64,000 nt of DNA from Marinobacter sp050379415 (GCF_050379415.1 NZ_JBNRLS010000003.1:124001-188000), one strand, 5' to 3'. Shown: positions 52,195 to 61,732, counted from the first letter of the stretch. The notes: generated from the sequence alone by a model not told the origin. Made by a program: numbers and translations.

Positions 52195-53001
52195 ATGAAC
52201 AGGACGCTAAACCTCGTACTTGCGGGCATAACCAGCTTCGGCCTGACTTTCAGCGCTCACGCCGAGGACTACATCACCCTGGCCTCAACAACCTCGACCG
52301 AGAACTCGGGGCTGTTCGGCTCCATTTTACCGAAGTTTGAAGACGCCACCGGGATCGAAGTACGGGTGGTGGCGGTGGGCACCGGTCAGGCGTTTGAAAT
52401 CGCCCGCCGTGGTGACGCCGATAGCCTTCTGGTGCACGACACCGCCGGCGAGCAGCGCTTTGTCGAAAACGGATTTGCAAGCGAACGAGCCGATGTCATG
52501 TACAACGACTTCGTGTTGATCGGCCCTGCTGATGATCCGGCAAATATCCGTAAAGCGCAAAGTGCCGCCGAGGCGTTCGCGGCGATCGCCAAAGCCGAGG
52601 CACTGTTCGCTTCACGGGGTGATGACAGCGGCACCAATCGTGCCGAGTTGCGCCTCTGGGAAAACGCCGGCGTCGAACCGGACGGAGACTGGTATCGCGA
52701 GTTGGGCAGCGGCATGGGACAAACGCTCAACACCGCCGCGGCCATGGATGCCTACGTGATGTCCGACCGCGCCACCTGGGTGGCCTTTGAAAACCCTCAG
52801 AACCTGAAACTGCTGTTTTCCGGCGACAGGTCGATGTTCAACCAGTACGGTAGCCTGCTGCTCTCCGAAGAGAAGCATCCGCACCTCAAGCACGATCTGG
52901 CCAAGCAGTGGCACAACTGGCTGATCTCCGAGGATGGCCAACAAGCGATTGCCGACTTCAAGGTGGACGGACAACAGCTGTTTTTCCCCAACGCGAAGTA
53001 G
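52195..53001 (+). CDS. tupA: tungstate-binding periplasmic protein
   Basis: A 268-residue exported binding protein (signal peptide ending SAHA). The family motif TTSTENSGLF (about 29-38) gives the Thr/Ser ligands for the oxyanion, and GDADSLLVHD and SRGDDSGTNRAE are typical TupA blocks. TupA binds tungstate far more tightly than molybdate in characterised species. A terminator ends the operon 50 bases later. Confidence 0.92.
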   Translation: MNRTLNLVLAGITSFGLTFSAHAEDYITLASTTSTENSGLFGSILPKFEDATGIEVRVVAVGTGQAFEIARRGDADSLLVHDTAGEQRFVENGFASERADVMYNDFVLIGPADDPANIRKAQSAAEAFAAIAKAEALFASRGDDSGTNRAELRLWENAGVEPDGDWYRELGSGMGQTLNTAAAMDAYVMSDRATWVAFENPQNLKLLFSGDRSMFNQYGSLLLSEEKHPHLKHDLAKQWHNWLISEDGQQAIADFKVDGQQLFFPNAK

Positions 53002-53051
53002 GTCTTCTGGAGTAAGAGGCCCTGAACTGGCCCCTGCTTTTTTCAGGCAGC

Positions 53052-53081
53052 AAAAACCTCAGCAATGCTGGGGTTTTTTAT
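53052..53081 (+). terminator. rho-independent terminator after tupA
   Basis: AAAACCTCAGC (53053-53063) pairs with GCTGGGGTTTT (53067-53077) around a short AAT loop, with T-run to 53079. Confidence 0.9.
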
Positions 53082-53179
53082 TGGCAGTAAGCAGCTGTTT
53101 TTCCCGACTGGCAAATAGGCTAATCTCTGACAGTAACCGTAACTATTCCTCTGCGGCGTCCATAAAACGGCTGTAAATA

Positions 53180-54049
53180 ATGACGATTGAACCCATACTT
53201 CCCGATCCTAAACACCCCCGGCTGTCCCGCGCAGTAGAGGGGGTTGATGAAACCGGTCAGGGTAAATCGATCAGTGTGATCGAAGAGCGCCCCTTGACCA
53301 TCTACCTGAACAGCCAGGAAATCGTCACCGCCATGACCATCGGCGATCACCCGGAGTATCTGGCACTGGGCTTTCTTCTCAATCAGGGCATGCTGAAGGA
53401 GACCGATCAGGTCACCAGGATCGACTATGACGAAGAGCTCGAAGTCGCTGTGGTTCGCACTGCTGGTGTGACCGATGTCGAGGACAAGCTGGAAAAGAAA
53501 ACCCGGACCTCCGGCTGTGCAGTGGGAACGGTCTTCGGAGACATGATGGCGGGACTTGAAGGGTTATCACTACCGGATACTCCGGTGCACACCAGCACCT
53601 TCTACGATCTCTCCTACCAGATCAACCACACGCCCAGCCTGTACATGGAAACCGGCGCCATTCATGGCACGGCCCTCTGCCAGGGTCGGGAAATCCTGGC
53701 CTATATGGAAGATGTCGGGCGCCACAACGCCGTCGACAAAATTGCAGGCTGGATGCACCAGAACAACATTTCTGCGGCCGACAAAGTCCTCTACACCACC
53801 GGCCGCTTGACCTCCGAAATGGTGATCAAGACCTCCCTGATGGGGATCCCGACCCTGATCAGCCGATCCGGTTTCACCGCCTGGGGCGTCGATATTGCCC
53901 GGCAGGTCGGATTGACGCTGATCGGGCGGATGCGAGGCAAGAAATTCACCTGCCTCAGCGGCCAGCACCGTCTGGTGTTCGATCAGGACCTGTCGCAGGT
54001 TCCCGATGAAGACAGGAAAATGCGTCGAAAAGGGGCAGAGCATGACTGA
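53180..54049 (+). CDS. fdhD: FdhD, sulfurtransferase for formate dehydrogenase
   Basis: A 289-residue cytoplasmic protein that passes sulfur to the Mo/W-bis-MGD cofactor of formate dehydrogenase. Family blocks include RPLTIYLNSQEI, TIGDHPEYLALGFLLNQG, MEDVGRHNAVDKI and YTTGRLTSEMVIK. E. coli FdhD uses two cysteines in a CGxCG motif; here the corresponding stretch reads TSGCAVGTV, a single Cys. It starts the gene run fdhD-mobA-mobB-moeA. Confidence 0.92.
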   Translation: MTIEPILPDPKHPRLSRAVEGVDETGQGKSISVIEERPLTIYLNSQEIVTAMTIGDHPEYLALGFLLNQGMLKETDQVTRIDYDEELEVAVVRTAGVTDVEDKLEKKTRTSGCAVGTVFGDMMAGLEGLSLPDTPVHTSTFYDLSYQINHTPSLYMETGAIHGTALCQGREILAYMEDVGRHNAVDKIAGWMHQNNISAADKVLYTTGRLTSEMVIKTSLMGIPTLISRSGFTAWGVDIARQVGLTLIGRMRGKKFTCLSGQHRLVFDQDLSQVPDEDRKMRRKGAEHD

Positions 54050-54629
54050 GTGCGCCGTCATCCTGGCCGGCGGCCAGGCAAACCGCATGGGCGGTGGTGA
54101 TAAAGGCCGGTTGATGTTGGGCGATCGGTCCCTGATCCAGCGCGTCATCGATCGAATCACGCCGCAGGTGGACGCCGTGGTGTTGAATGCCAACGGGGAC
54201 CTGAGCCGTTTCGAGGATCTGGAGTTGCCCGTGGTCGCCGACTCGGTCCCCGGCTATGCGGGCCCTTTGGCGGGCGTGCTGGCGGGCATGGACTGGGCTG
54301 CCGAGCAGGGCCATGACTGGCTGATCAGTGTCGCCGCCGATACCCCCTCATTCCCTCTGGACCTGGTCGAACGATTTTCCGAATACGATACTCCGGTGGT
54401 CCTGGCGGCGACACCGGATCCGGAACGTGGCCGGGTACCTCAACCGACCTTTGGCCGTTGGCAGGTTGCGTTGCGGCATGATCTTCGAGCCGCCCTGAAT
54501 GACGGTGTACGCAAGATCCGCCAGTGGACACAAGCCCAGGGTGAAACGCTGGTGATTTTTGATGAGGGTGACTTTTTCAACATCAACACGCCGGAAGATC
54601 TGGCCTGGGCGGAGCAGCATCTGAAGTGA
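54042..54629 (+). CDS. mobA: molybdenum cofactor guanylyltransferase
   Basis: About 195 residues from the ATG at 54042 (MTECAVILAGGQANRMGGGDKGRLML), with AGGGG upstream; it overlaps the fdhD stop by 8 bases. LAGGQANRMGG is the nucleotide-binding loop, and SVAADTPSFP the metal Asp region. It attaches GMP to Moco, giving MGD, needed for formate dehydrogenase. Confidence 0.94.
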   Translation: MTECAVILAGGQANRMGGGDKGRLMLGDRSLIQRVIDRITPQVDAVVLNANGDLSRFEDLELPVVADSVPGYAGPLAGVLAGMDWAAEQGHDWLISVAADTPSFPLDLVERFSEYDTPVVLAATPDPERGRVPQPTFGRWQVALRHDLRAALNDGVRKIRQWTQAQGETLVIFDEGDFFNINTPEDLAWAEQHLK

Positions 54630-55132
54630 ACGTTATAGGCATCGTAGGCTGGAAAAATTCAGGAAAAACCACGCTGGCCAGCGCATTGATTCGTGAATTA
54701 TCCAGCAGAGGGTTAACCGTCAACTCGATCAAGCACGCCCATCACATGGTGGATGTGGATCAGCCCGGAACAGACAGCTACAAGCACCGTGATGCCGGTG
54801 CCCGGGAAGTCATCCTGGCCGGCGGTCAACGCTTTGCTATCATGCACGAACTCCGGGGAGCCAAGGAGCCGACGCTGGACGAATTGCTGGCCCGATTGGG
54901 CCCCTGCGACTGGGTGGTGGTCGAGGGGTTCAAGACCCACGCACACCCCAAGATTGAAGTGCACCGGCAGGCGTCTTCCCGTTCACCCCTTTACCGGGAA
55001 GATGCCAATATCATTGCCGTAGCGACGGACTATGCTCCTGATTTTGCGGGCCCCTGTTTTGAGCTGAACGATGTATCCGGGATTGTGGATTTCATTCTGA
55101 GCCCGAGAGAGTCACGGACGGAGAAACCATGA
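54626..55132 (+). CDS. mobB: MobB, GTP-binding adaptor of MGD synthesis
   Basis: A 168-residue GTPase starting at GTG (54626), overlapping mobA by 4 bases. Walker A GWKNSGKTT (8-16), IKHAHH and VVEGFKTHAHPKIEV are family marks. It binds MobA and helps cofactor transfer. Ends in an ATGA overlap with moeA. Confidence 0.93.
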   Translation: MNVIGIVGWKNSGKTTLASALIRELSSRGLTVNSIKHAHHMVDVDQPGTDSYKHRDAGAREVILAGGQRFAIMHELRGAKEPTLDELLARLGPCDWVVVEGFKTHAHPKIEVHRQASSRSPLYREDANIIAVATDYAPDFAGPCFELNDVSGIVDFILSPRESRTEKP

Positions 55133-56376
55133 ACCAGCTTCGTAACGACTGTTTTGCCCTGCCCCCCGGGGTGAACTGGACGCCAGTGGACGAGGCCCTG
55201 GAGCGGTTACGTTCGCGCTTGCATCCAGTGGTGGGCGTGGATCGTGCTGTCCCGCTGTCACAGCTCAATGGCCGGATACTGGCCAGCGATGTCCACGCGC
55301 CTCGCGCCCATCCTCCCAGCAGCAATTCTGCGGTCGATGGCTATGCGTTTGCGGGACCTCTGACCGAGGTGCCCTGCACCATGCCGCTGGTTGACGGCCG
55401 CAGTGCCGCCGGTGAACCCTACATGGAGCCGGTGCCCGAGGGCCACGCGATACGCATCCTGACCGGCGCGGTGATGCCGGCCGGCACGGACACGGTGGTC
55501 CTGGAAGAGGACTGCGAGGTCATCGATGGCCAGCTCCATCTGAATGGCACGTTAAAGGCGGGAGCCAATCGGCGTAAAGCCGGCGAGGACATCGACGTCC
55601 GAGACCGGATCCTCACGGCCGGAACCCGCCTGACGCCTACCCAGATCTCGGTGCTCGCCAGTGTGGGTGTCGAATCGGTCGATGTCTATCAGAGGCTTCG
55701 TGTCGGCGTCCTGTCCACCGGTGACGAAGTGAAACCCGTCGGCTCCCCTGTCACCGACTGGCAGATTTACGATGCCAACCGCCCGATGCTGAGCGCTCTG
55801 GTAACGCAGCTGGGCTATGAACTGGTGGACCTGGGCCATGCGCTGGACCGGGCCGAAGATGTCAAGGCAGCGTTGGAGCATGGCGCTGAGCAATGCGATC
55901 TGATCCTGACCAGTGGCGGTGTTTCCGCAGGGGACGAGGATCACGTGTCAAAAACCCTGAAAGCCCATGGCGAGATCAGCAACTGGCGTATTGCGATCAA
56001 GCCGGGACGCCCCCTGGCGCTGGCCATGTTCAAAGGAACGCCTGTGGTGGGTTTGCCAGGCAACCCTGTTGCGGCCTGGGTCTGCGCGCTGCGCTTTGGC
56101 GCACCGGCAATGGCGCTATTGGCAGGGGGGGAATGGTTCGACCCCCAGGGCTACCTCGTCCCAGCCAATTTTTCCAAGAACAAGAAGCCAGGGCGCAGCG
56201 AGATGTTGCGTGCCCGGGTCCGTAACGGGCAGGTTGAGGTGTTCGGTTCCGAAGGCTCCGGCAGGGTCACCGGTCTGGCCTGGTCCGAAGGCCTGGTGGA
56301 TCTGGACGAAAGCGCCCGACAGATAGAGCCGGGAACCCCCGTTCGGTTTATCCCCTACGGCAGCTTCGGGTTGTAA
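55129..56376 (+). CDS. moeA: molybdopterin molybdenumtransferase
   Basis: A 415-residue enzyme that inserts the metal into molybdopterin. Landmarks are SNSAVDGYAF, RILTGAVMPAGTDTVV, GVLSTGDEV, YDANRPML, TSGGVSAGDEDHV and VGLPGNPVAAWV. Last gene of the plus-strand Moco run. Its stop (56374-56376) abuts the minus-strand gene at 56377 with no gap. Confidence 0.95.
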   Translation: MNQLRNDCFALPPGVNWTPVDEALERLRSRLHPVVGVDRAVPLSQLNGRILASDVHAPRAHPPSSNSAVDGYAFAGPLTEVPCTMPLVDGRSAAGEPYMEPVPEGHAIRILTGAVMPAGTDTVVLEEDCEVIDGQLHLNGTLKAGANRRKAGEDIDVRDRILTAGTRLTPTQISVLASVGVESVDVYQRLRVGVLSTGDEVKPVGSPVTDWQIYDANRPMLSALVTQLGYELVDLGHALDRAEDVKAALEHGAEQCDLILTSGGVSAGDEDHVSKTLKAHGEISNWRIAIKPGRPLALAMFKGTPVVGLPGNPVAAWVCALRFGAPAMALLAGGEWFDPQGYLVPANFSKNKKPGRSEMLRARVRNGQVEVFGSEGSGRVTGLAWSEGLVDLDESARQIEPGTPVRFIPYGSFGL

Positions 56377-56853
56377 TTACTCGTAGCTGCCGTGTACCGC
56401 AAAGGCTTCCAGCGAGGCATCCTGCGGACCCCGGGAACGGTAGGTTTCCTCAACACCCAGATCGGTCAGCCTGCGGCTGACCATCAGCAGGGTGTTATCC
56501 TCGAAGTCCTCACACATGCTGCGCATCTGATCGATTTCTTCGCAGGCGACGGGATAAGCCGCGTCGATATCCGGCGCGCCGTAGTGCTCGACAAAGGTTT
56601 GCGCCAGGGTCAGGCGCAGCTGCTCCAGTTCGGCTTCAGTGATGTCACAGACGCCCACAAAACTGGCGCGGCCACCGGACTCTATGCTGTACCAACCGTT
56701 GCTGAAGGCCTGACGGGCCTTGCCCTTCAACTCCGCTTCGGTCCAGTTGGAAAATTCGAACCCGCCCGAGATGGCCCATTCACCGCTGGGGGCCGGCTTT
56801 TCGAACACATTGTCATCGGATACATCCAACCGCAGGGTTCGTGCCAGTTTCAT
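56377..56853 (-). CDS. conserved protein of unknown function
   Basis: A 158-residue soluble protein. I do not recognise a domain with confidence (it may be the family catalogued as DUF6505, from memory). Features seen are MKLARTLRLDVSDDNVFEKPAPSGEWAISG, a Trp/Cys-rich middle (SNGWYSIESGG; GVCDITEAEL) and an acidic CEDFEDN segment. The start overlaps the ligase-like gene's stop by 4 bases, so it belongs to the polyferredoxin operon and presumably serves formate dehydrogenase. Confidence 0.8.
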   Translation of the reverse strand: MKLARTLRLDVSDDNVFEKPAPSGEWAISGGFEFSNWTEAELKGKARQAFSNGWYSIESGGRASFVGVCDITEAELEQLRLTLAQTFVEHYGAPDIDAAYPVACEEIDQMRSMCEDFEDNTLLMVSRRLTDLGVEETYRSRGPQDASLEAFAVHGSYE

Positions 56854-57554
56854 ACGTGCTCCGCAAATTCAATCAGACTCACAGTCTCGGTCATGACACC
56901 CTCACGCAACAGCATTCGGCCTTTCTCGTCCAGCCCGACAAAGAGTCCGGGCTTCGGATAGTCAATCATTTTACCCAGGGTGTCACAGCGAGGCCGCCAC
57001 TCGTTGTGTACCCGCTCGAAGCCGCTGTCCATGAAGTAAGTCAGCCACAACAGGGTGTGTTTGGACCAGCTTTCCAGTAACGCCATGGGAGTAATCTCGA
57101 CGCAGCCCTCCTCATGCAGGCAGGTTTCATTCGGGTTTGCACCCGGCTCGCCGCTCCTATGGGTAAAGGGAACATCAATACCGATGACCAGCCAGTTGGG
57201 ATGGGCCTTGGGATCTGACACATCCGCTGCAAAGCGGACGCTGCCACAGACCGCGCCATTGACCTTGATGCGATCGGGCCACTGAAAATGCACGGGCACT
57301 TCCGGCGGGGCCAGCGCGCCCAGGCTCTCAGCCAGGCCAATCTGGGCCACATAGACCGCCTGAATCGCCTCTTCCAGAGGCGATTCAGGCGCCAGTACCA
57401 GGGCTGCATGCAGGGTGTCGACTGCCTCGGCGTAAAAAATCGTGCCTGAGTCGACCCCGGCGATGGCCCGGCTGACCGCCTTGTCAAAAGGATCCGTATG
57501 TCTGGGCACCACTTCGCCCGTGAGCAACGGCGGAAACTGGGGTGACTCAATCAT
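56850..57554 (-). CDS. lipoate/biotin ligase-like protein
   Basis: A 234-residue protein with a biotin/lipoate A/B ligase-like fold: FQWPDRIKVNGAVCGSVRFAAD and PNWLVIGIDVPFTH fit the BPL/LPL core. The usual ligase GRGRxGR loop is not visible, so ordinary ligase activity is doubtful. Related proteins recur next to Mrp and DUF proteins in formate dehydrogenase loci. Overlaps Mrp and the 56377 gene by 4 bases each. Confidence 0.75.
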   Translation of the reverse strand: MIESPQFPPLLTGEVVPRHTDPFDKAVSRAIAGVDSGTIFYAEAVDTLHAALVLAPESPLEEAIQAVYVAQIGLAESLGALAPPEVPVHFQWPDRIKVNGAVCGSVRFAADVSDPKAHPNWLVIGIDVPFTHRSGEPGANPNETCLHEEGCVEITPMALLESWSKHTLLWLTYFMDSGFERVHNEWRPRCDTLGKMIDYPKPGLFVGLDEKGRMLLREGVMTETVSLIEFAEHV

Positions 57555-58396
57555 CGGATAGCCCGGGCGTAGAGGTCAGAGGCAATAAGTTCATCTGCGA
57601 TGCGCTGGAAGGCCCTCGCCTGCGGGCTATCCGGCTTCGAGACCACGATCGGGACCCCACCGTCCGACCCGACCCGGATATCCAGGTCAAGCGGGATCTC
57701 ACCGAGGAAGGGTGCACCGAGTTTTTCTGCCTCAGTACGGGCGCCGCCGGATCCAAACGGGTGGTGCTCTTTGCCGCAACCATCACAGACAAACGAGGCC
57801 ATGTTCTCGATCAAGCCAAAGAGCGGCACATCCATTCGGTTGAACATATCGATGCCTTTGCGCGCGTCCATCAGGGCAATGTCCTGGGGCGTTGAGACCA
57901 CAATGGCGCCGGCAACAAAGAATTTTTGACTGAGGGTCATCTGCACGTCACCGGTGCCCGGGGGAAGATCCACCAGAAGCACGTCCAGCCGCCCCCAATC
58001 GACCTGGTTCATCATCTGTTGCAGGGCACCCATCAGCATGGGCCCGCGCCAGACGATGGCTTCGTCATCCGGGGCCATCAAACCAAGGGACATCAGGGTC
58101 ACCCCATGATTACGCAGCGGCAGGATGGTATGGCCGTCGGGGCTGGACGGGCGACCTGAAACACCCAGCATACGAGGCTGGCTGGGGCCGTAGACGTCCG
58201 CATCCAACAGGCCCACTTTCAGGCCTTTCGAGGCGAGAGAGACCGCCAGATTCGACGCCACTGTGGACTTGCCCACGCCACCCTTGCCCGAGGCAATGGC
58301 AATAATGCGGTCAACGCCCCTCGGGTTCTTGTCCTGTGGCCGGGGCGCGTCGGTACCAATCAGGTTGTCTTTTCCTACTTCGGTGTATTGGACCAT
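57551..58396 (-). CDS. Mrp/ApbC Fe-S cluster carrier ATPase
   Basis: About 281 residues from the ATG at 58396; an extension to 58519 would run into the polyferredoxin gene and lacks a good site. P-loop SGKGGVGKST (deviant Walker A) in IAIASGKGGVGKSTVA, LLDADVYGPS, LPPGTGDVQMTL, and the cluster motif CDGCGKEHHPFG. It binds and passes on a [4Fe-4S] cluster; here it likely serves the polyferredoxin or formate dehydrogenase. Confidence 0.92.
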   Translation of the reverse strand: MVQYTEVGKDNLIGTDAPRPQDKNPRGVDRIIAIASGKGGVGKSTVASNLAVSLASKGLKVGLLDADVYGPSQPRMLGVSGRPSSPDGHTILPLRNHGVTLMSLGLMAPDDEAIVWRGPMLMGALQQMMNQVDWGRLDVLLVDLPPGTGDVQMTLSQKFFVAGAIVVSTPQDIALMDARKGIDMFNRMDVPLFGLIENMASFVCDGCGKEHHPFGSGGARTEAEKLGAPFLGEIPLDLDIRVGSDGGVPIVVSKPDSPQARAFQRIADELIASDLYARAIR

Positions 58397-58415
58397 GTTG
58401 CATCCTGTCCGGTTT

Positions 58416-60395
58416 TCAGTTGTCCCGATAGTCGTCACTGGTGCGGACCCGCGGACGTTCGCCCCCTGCCATGGGCGCGTTATCCCCGTGGTACTGGGCT
58501 TTGACCCGACAGTCGTCACACATCTTGATCAGCTGGACATTATCAGATTTGGTGTACATCCAGTGCTGGTTCTCCAGCTTTTCAACAATCCGGTTAATGG
58601 TGCTGGCGACACCAAACGGCTTGCCACATTGAATGCATTCGAACGGTTCCTCGCCATGCAGTGCCCGGGCACTCAGCGCGTCTTTCGACAGGTCCATCTG
58701 AGGCATCAGGGTGATAGCCGTTTCGGGGCAGGTACTCTGGCAGATGCCGCACTGGACGCAGGCGTTTTCCGTGAACTGAACCTCCGGCCGGTCCGGATGG
58801 TCGCCGAGGGCACCGGTGGGACACAGCGACACGCAGGCCAGACAGAGTGTGCATTTGTCGGAATCGATCTCGATCGCGCCGTAAGGTGCGCCAGTTGGCA
58901 GTGGAATCGGCGCCTCGATGCTGTCCGCCATCGCAGTGGCGGTGACCCGCGTGATGTCGCGGCGACCGCCCACCAGCAGAACCGGTTCACTCACCCGCCC
59001 GGCATTGTCGCCAGCGGCGCACAGTTCGATAGCCTCGATAACCCGGACCCGGCTGGGGGAGTTCCGGGTGCCCTTGAGCATGGCTTGAGCCAACTCGACT
59101 TCTGCAGTGACTGCCCGGCGGTCGATCTCGTTGTCCGCCAGGATGAGAACTTCCGCGTAGCCAGCTCCGAATGCTGCCATGATCTCGGCATGGCCGATCC
59201 GGTCCACATGCTCCAGCCCCAGCGGAATCAGATCGTCCGCCAGCCCATCGTCATACCGGGCCAGGTAGGCAATGGCCTCAGCCCCGGCGCCTAACGTGTG
59301 AAATACCAGTCGCGGGGCTTCATTCGCATGCTCGCGATAGACCCGGGCCATGACCTCGATGTTTCGTGTGATGGCTTCGAAAGAGGTCTCGTTCATGGTG
59401 ACCGCTGAGGTCGGGCAAACCGCCGCGCAAGACCCGCAACCAGCACAGATATCCGAGTCGATCTGGATGTGGTCACCGTCCGAAAAAATTGCCTCGGTGC
59501 AGCAAACGTCCAGGCAACGGGTGCAACCCGGTTGATTGGCTCGGGAATGTGCGCACAGGGACTCTTCCAGCCGGAAGTACACGGTCTTCTCGAACTCGCC
59601 AACCCGCTCTCTTGCGGTCAGGGCGATGCGCTCCAGTTCACCGGTTTTGGCCGGATCTGCCCAGAAGTAGCCATTGCGTTTCTCGTGACTGGGGAACGCG
59701 GGTCCAACGCCTCGCAAGTCGATAAAGATGTCACATTCACTGCGGGCGGTGGCTTTCGCTTCACCATAACCGGGTTCGCCGCGTCCAGCAGGGTTCAGCA
59801 TCTGCAACCCGGAGAACTCCAGTTTGAAATTACCCAGTGCACCGTAAGCACGGGTCAATTTCCCCTTCGCCACATCATACGCCGCAGAAGGCAGCTGTAT
59901 TGGCCCGGAATCAGTGACGATGCAGGTAACGCCCAGCTCGTCCTGAACCAGCTCGGCCATCCGGATGGCCTGGTCGGTGGGGCCGACAATGCAACACACG
60001 CCGCTGGATTGAATGGTTTTCACGGGCGCCGTGGGTGCCGGTAACTGGGCGGCGGCCATGAGGGCTGCCTGCTTGGCATGCAGGCGTTTCGGGTCTGCGT
60101 GCGGCGCGCTCCAGCCCGCACGATCCCGGATGTCGATGGTACTCAGGGGCGCGGAGTGCCGGATTTCAGCCTGGATATCCTCGCCCAAACGTTCGAACAG
60201 GGCGGCCTGCTGACCACAGGCAATGAGCACATCGCTACCGCCACTCAGATGTTCGGCAGCGGTCTTCATATCCTTGCCGCACAGTTGATCCACCACGATC
60301 ACCTGCTCAGCTGCCGCAGCCGTCTGCAGCGCCTTGGAATCAAAGGACTGTGTTTTATCGCAGGTGCATAACAGTAGGGTCTTGGATGCCGTCAT
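58416..60395 (-). CDS. polyferredoxin-like 4Fe-4S protein of formate dehydrogenase locus
   Basis: About 659 residues from the ATG at 60395; the start is moderately supported as no strong ribosome site is seen. The N-terminal part (1-300) has LLLCTCDKTQ and a central non-cluster region. Cysteine clusters follow: CTRCLDVCC, CAGCGSCAAVC, CTLCLACVSLC, CVQCGICQSTC, plus CIQCG and CDDC, so about four [4Fe-4S] sites are likely. It probably serves as an electron partner for formate dehydrogenase. It is divergent from the DUF3305 gene by 135 bases. Confidence 0.88.
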   Translation of the reverse strand: MTASKTLLLCTCDKTQSFDSKALQTAAAAEQVIVVDQLCGKDMKTAAEHLSGGSDVLIACGQQAALFERLGEDIQAEIRHSAPLSTIDIRDRAGWSAPHADPKRLHAKQAALMAAAQLPAPTAPVKTIQSSGVCCIVGPTDQAIRMAELVQDELGVTCIVTDSGPIQLPSAAYDVAKGKLTRAYGALGNFKLEFSGLQMLNPAGRGEPGYGEAKATARSECDIFIDLRGVGPAFPSHEKRNGYFWADPAKTGELERIALTARERVGEFEKTVYFRLEESLCAHSRANQPGCTRCLDVCCTEAIFSDGDHIQIDSDICAGCGSCAAVCPTSAVTMNETSFEAITRNIEVMARVYREHANEAPRLVFHTLGAGAEAIAYLARYDDGLADDLIPLGLEHVDRIGHAEIMAAFGAGYAEVLILADNEIDRRAVTAEVELAQAMLKGTRNSPSRVRVIEAIELCAAGDNAGRVSEPVLLVGGRRDITRVTATAMADSIEAPIPLPTGAPYGAIEIDSDKCTLCLACVSLCPTGALGDHPDRPEVQFTENACVQCGICQSTCPETAITLMPQMDLSKDALSARALHGEEPFECIQCGKPFGVASTINRIVEKLENQHWMYTKSDNVQLIKMCDDCRVKAQYHGDNAPMAGGERPRVRTSDDYRDN

Positions 60396-60487
60396 CAGGA
60401 ATTTGACTCTTTCGTTGTTGTTATACGTATCACTCTCTTGCTTCGAGCATGCCACAGCCATTTACTTTTAGACAATTGGATAATCGT

Positions 60488-60515
60488 TTGGGTCCTGCTA
60501 GCTTTAAGCTATAAC
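60488..60515 (+). promoter_or_regulatory. putative sigma-70 promoter of the formate dehydrogenase operon
   Basis: TTGGGT (60488-60493) and TATAAC (60510-60515) are 16 bases apart, a fair -35/-10 pair, 15 bases before the DUF3305 start. Predicted by eye; spacing and match are good but not proof. Confidence 0.4.
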
Positions 60516-60530
60516 AAAAAGAGAAATGCC

Positions 60531-61109
60531 ATGAGTAGTCGAACCGATAACTGGAAACGCGAATTGCAGGTTGGCGCCGTCGTTCGCCGCTCACCCGGCG
60601 TTACCCGGTGGGCTAAGAACGTCTGGAAGCCTGTGGCCGTTATACCGGGCGCCCCGGAGGCATTCTGGAAGGAGATGGTCCGCGAGGGCGAGGTGGTCGA
60701 TTACCACGCGGGCACCGTGACCATGGAATTATTCCGCGCCGATGTAGAAGGTTACCTTGTATCCCTCAATATGACCGTACCCTCTGTCTGGGTTGTCATG
60801 GATAAGGATCAGACCGGTCAGTCTCCGTCGGGATGGATGGTCAGTGCCATTACCGCCAGTGCTCATGAGGCGCTGGATTCTCTGGACAGTGGTGAGAGCA
60901 TCGTCGAACCTGTTCCGATTCCCGAGTCCCTGGCGGCCTGGATCAAGGAATTTATCGACATGCACTACATCGAAGAGCCTTTCAAGAAACGCCGTCGTGA
61001 CGAGGTCCGTGTTGACGCTGTCGAGGACGGCAAGGGCGATCCGCGCATTCGCCAGGAAACCGACGTCTACCGTGCCCCTTCCAACATCAAGAAACCAAGG
61101 TTGCAGTGA
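60531..61109 (+). CDS. DUF3305 family protein
   Basis: About 192 residues from the ATG at 60531 (MSSRTDNWKRELQVGAVVRRSPGVTRWAK). The frame upstream to 60438 overlaps the promoter and is unlikely. The block VVRRSPGVTRWA...WKPVAVIPGA is the family signature. DUF3305 proteins lie beside DUF3306 and formate dehydrogenase genes in many proteobacteria; no activity is known. Stop overlaps the next start. Confidence 0.88.
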   Translation: MSSRTDNWKRELQVGAVVRRSPGVTRWAKNVWKPVAVIPGAPEAFWKEMVREGEVVDYHAGTVTMELFRADVEGYLVSLNMTVPSVWVVMDKDQTGQSPSGWMVSAITASAHEALDSLDSGESIVEPVPIPESLAAWIKEFIDMHYIEEPFKKRRRDEVRVDAVEDGKGDPRIRQETDVYRAPSNIKKPRLQ

Positions 61110-61732
61110 TGACAGAGTCACGTCTACAGCGTTGGTCACGCAGGAAATCCGAAGGTCGTAAACAGGCCGAGCCAGTCCCTGCTCCGGGTAATGAGTCCGC
61201 CCCCTCGCCCGAAGAGCGGGAACTCGCCGTTAATGAAACCTTGCCGGAACGGGAGGTGCTGGAGAAGTACGGCCTTCCAGATCCGGATACCATCGAGTTG
61301 GGCGCGGACGTTACAGGATTCATGCGAAAGGAGATTCCTGAGCTGTTACGCCGTAAGGCCCTGCGCGCGCTCTGGAAAAGCAACCCCGTGTTGGCGGTGC
61401 TGGATGGCCTCAATGACTACGACGAAGATTACACGGATGCTGCTTTTGCAAAAAAAAGCGTGAACACCCTGTACAAAGTGGGTCAGGGGCTTATGGAAAA
61501 AAAGGCCCGCGGTGAAGAACAGGACAAGGCTCAGATCGAGAATCGGGCCGATTCCCCGGATGTTATCGCTCCTGACTCAGAACAGTCTGCTCTTGCCGGC
61601 GCCGATAGTGAACCGGAGCCGGCAACCCCGGACGAACCGTCAACGGCGCCCCACCCTGTGGAATCTGCCTCTACCGAAGCCGGGGCAGAACCGGAGCCGC
61701 GCTATCGACCGAGAATGCGCTTTGAATCCTAG
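61109..61732 (+). CDS. DUF3306 family protein
   Basis: About 207 residues from the ATG at 61109, with a GTG one codon earlier (61106) possible; the TGA of the DUF3305 gene overlaps this ATG. The N-terminus RLQRWSRRKSEGRKQ is basic, the core AKYGLPDPDTIELGADVTGFMRKEIPELLRRKALRALWKSNPVLAVLDGLNDYDEDYT is the family mark, and the C-terminal part is Pro/Glu/Ala-rich and probably disordered. Accessory to formate dehydrogenase by context. Confidence 0.88.
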   Translation: MTESRLQRWSRRKSEGRKQAEPVPAPGNESAPSPEERELAVNETLPEREVLEKYGLPDPDTIELGADVTGFMRKEIPELLRRKALRALWKSNPVLAVLDGLNDYDEDYTDAAFAKKSVNTLYKVGQGLMEKKARGEEQDKAQIENRADSPDVIAPDSEQSALAGADSEPEPATPDEPSTAPHPVESASTEAGAEPEPRYRPRMRFES

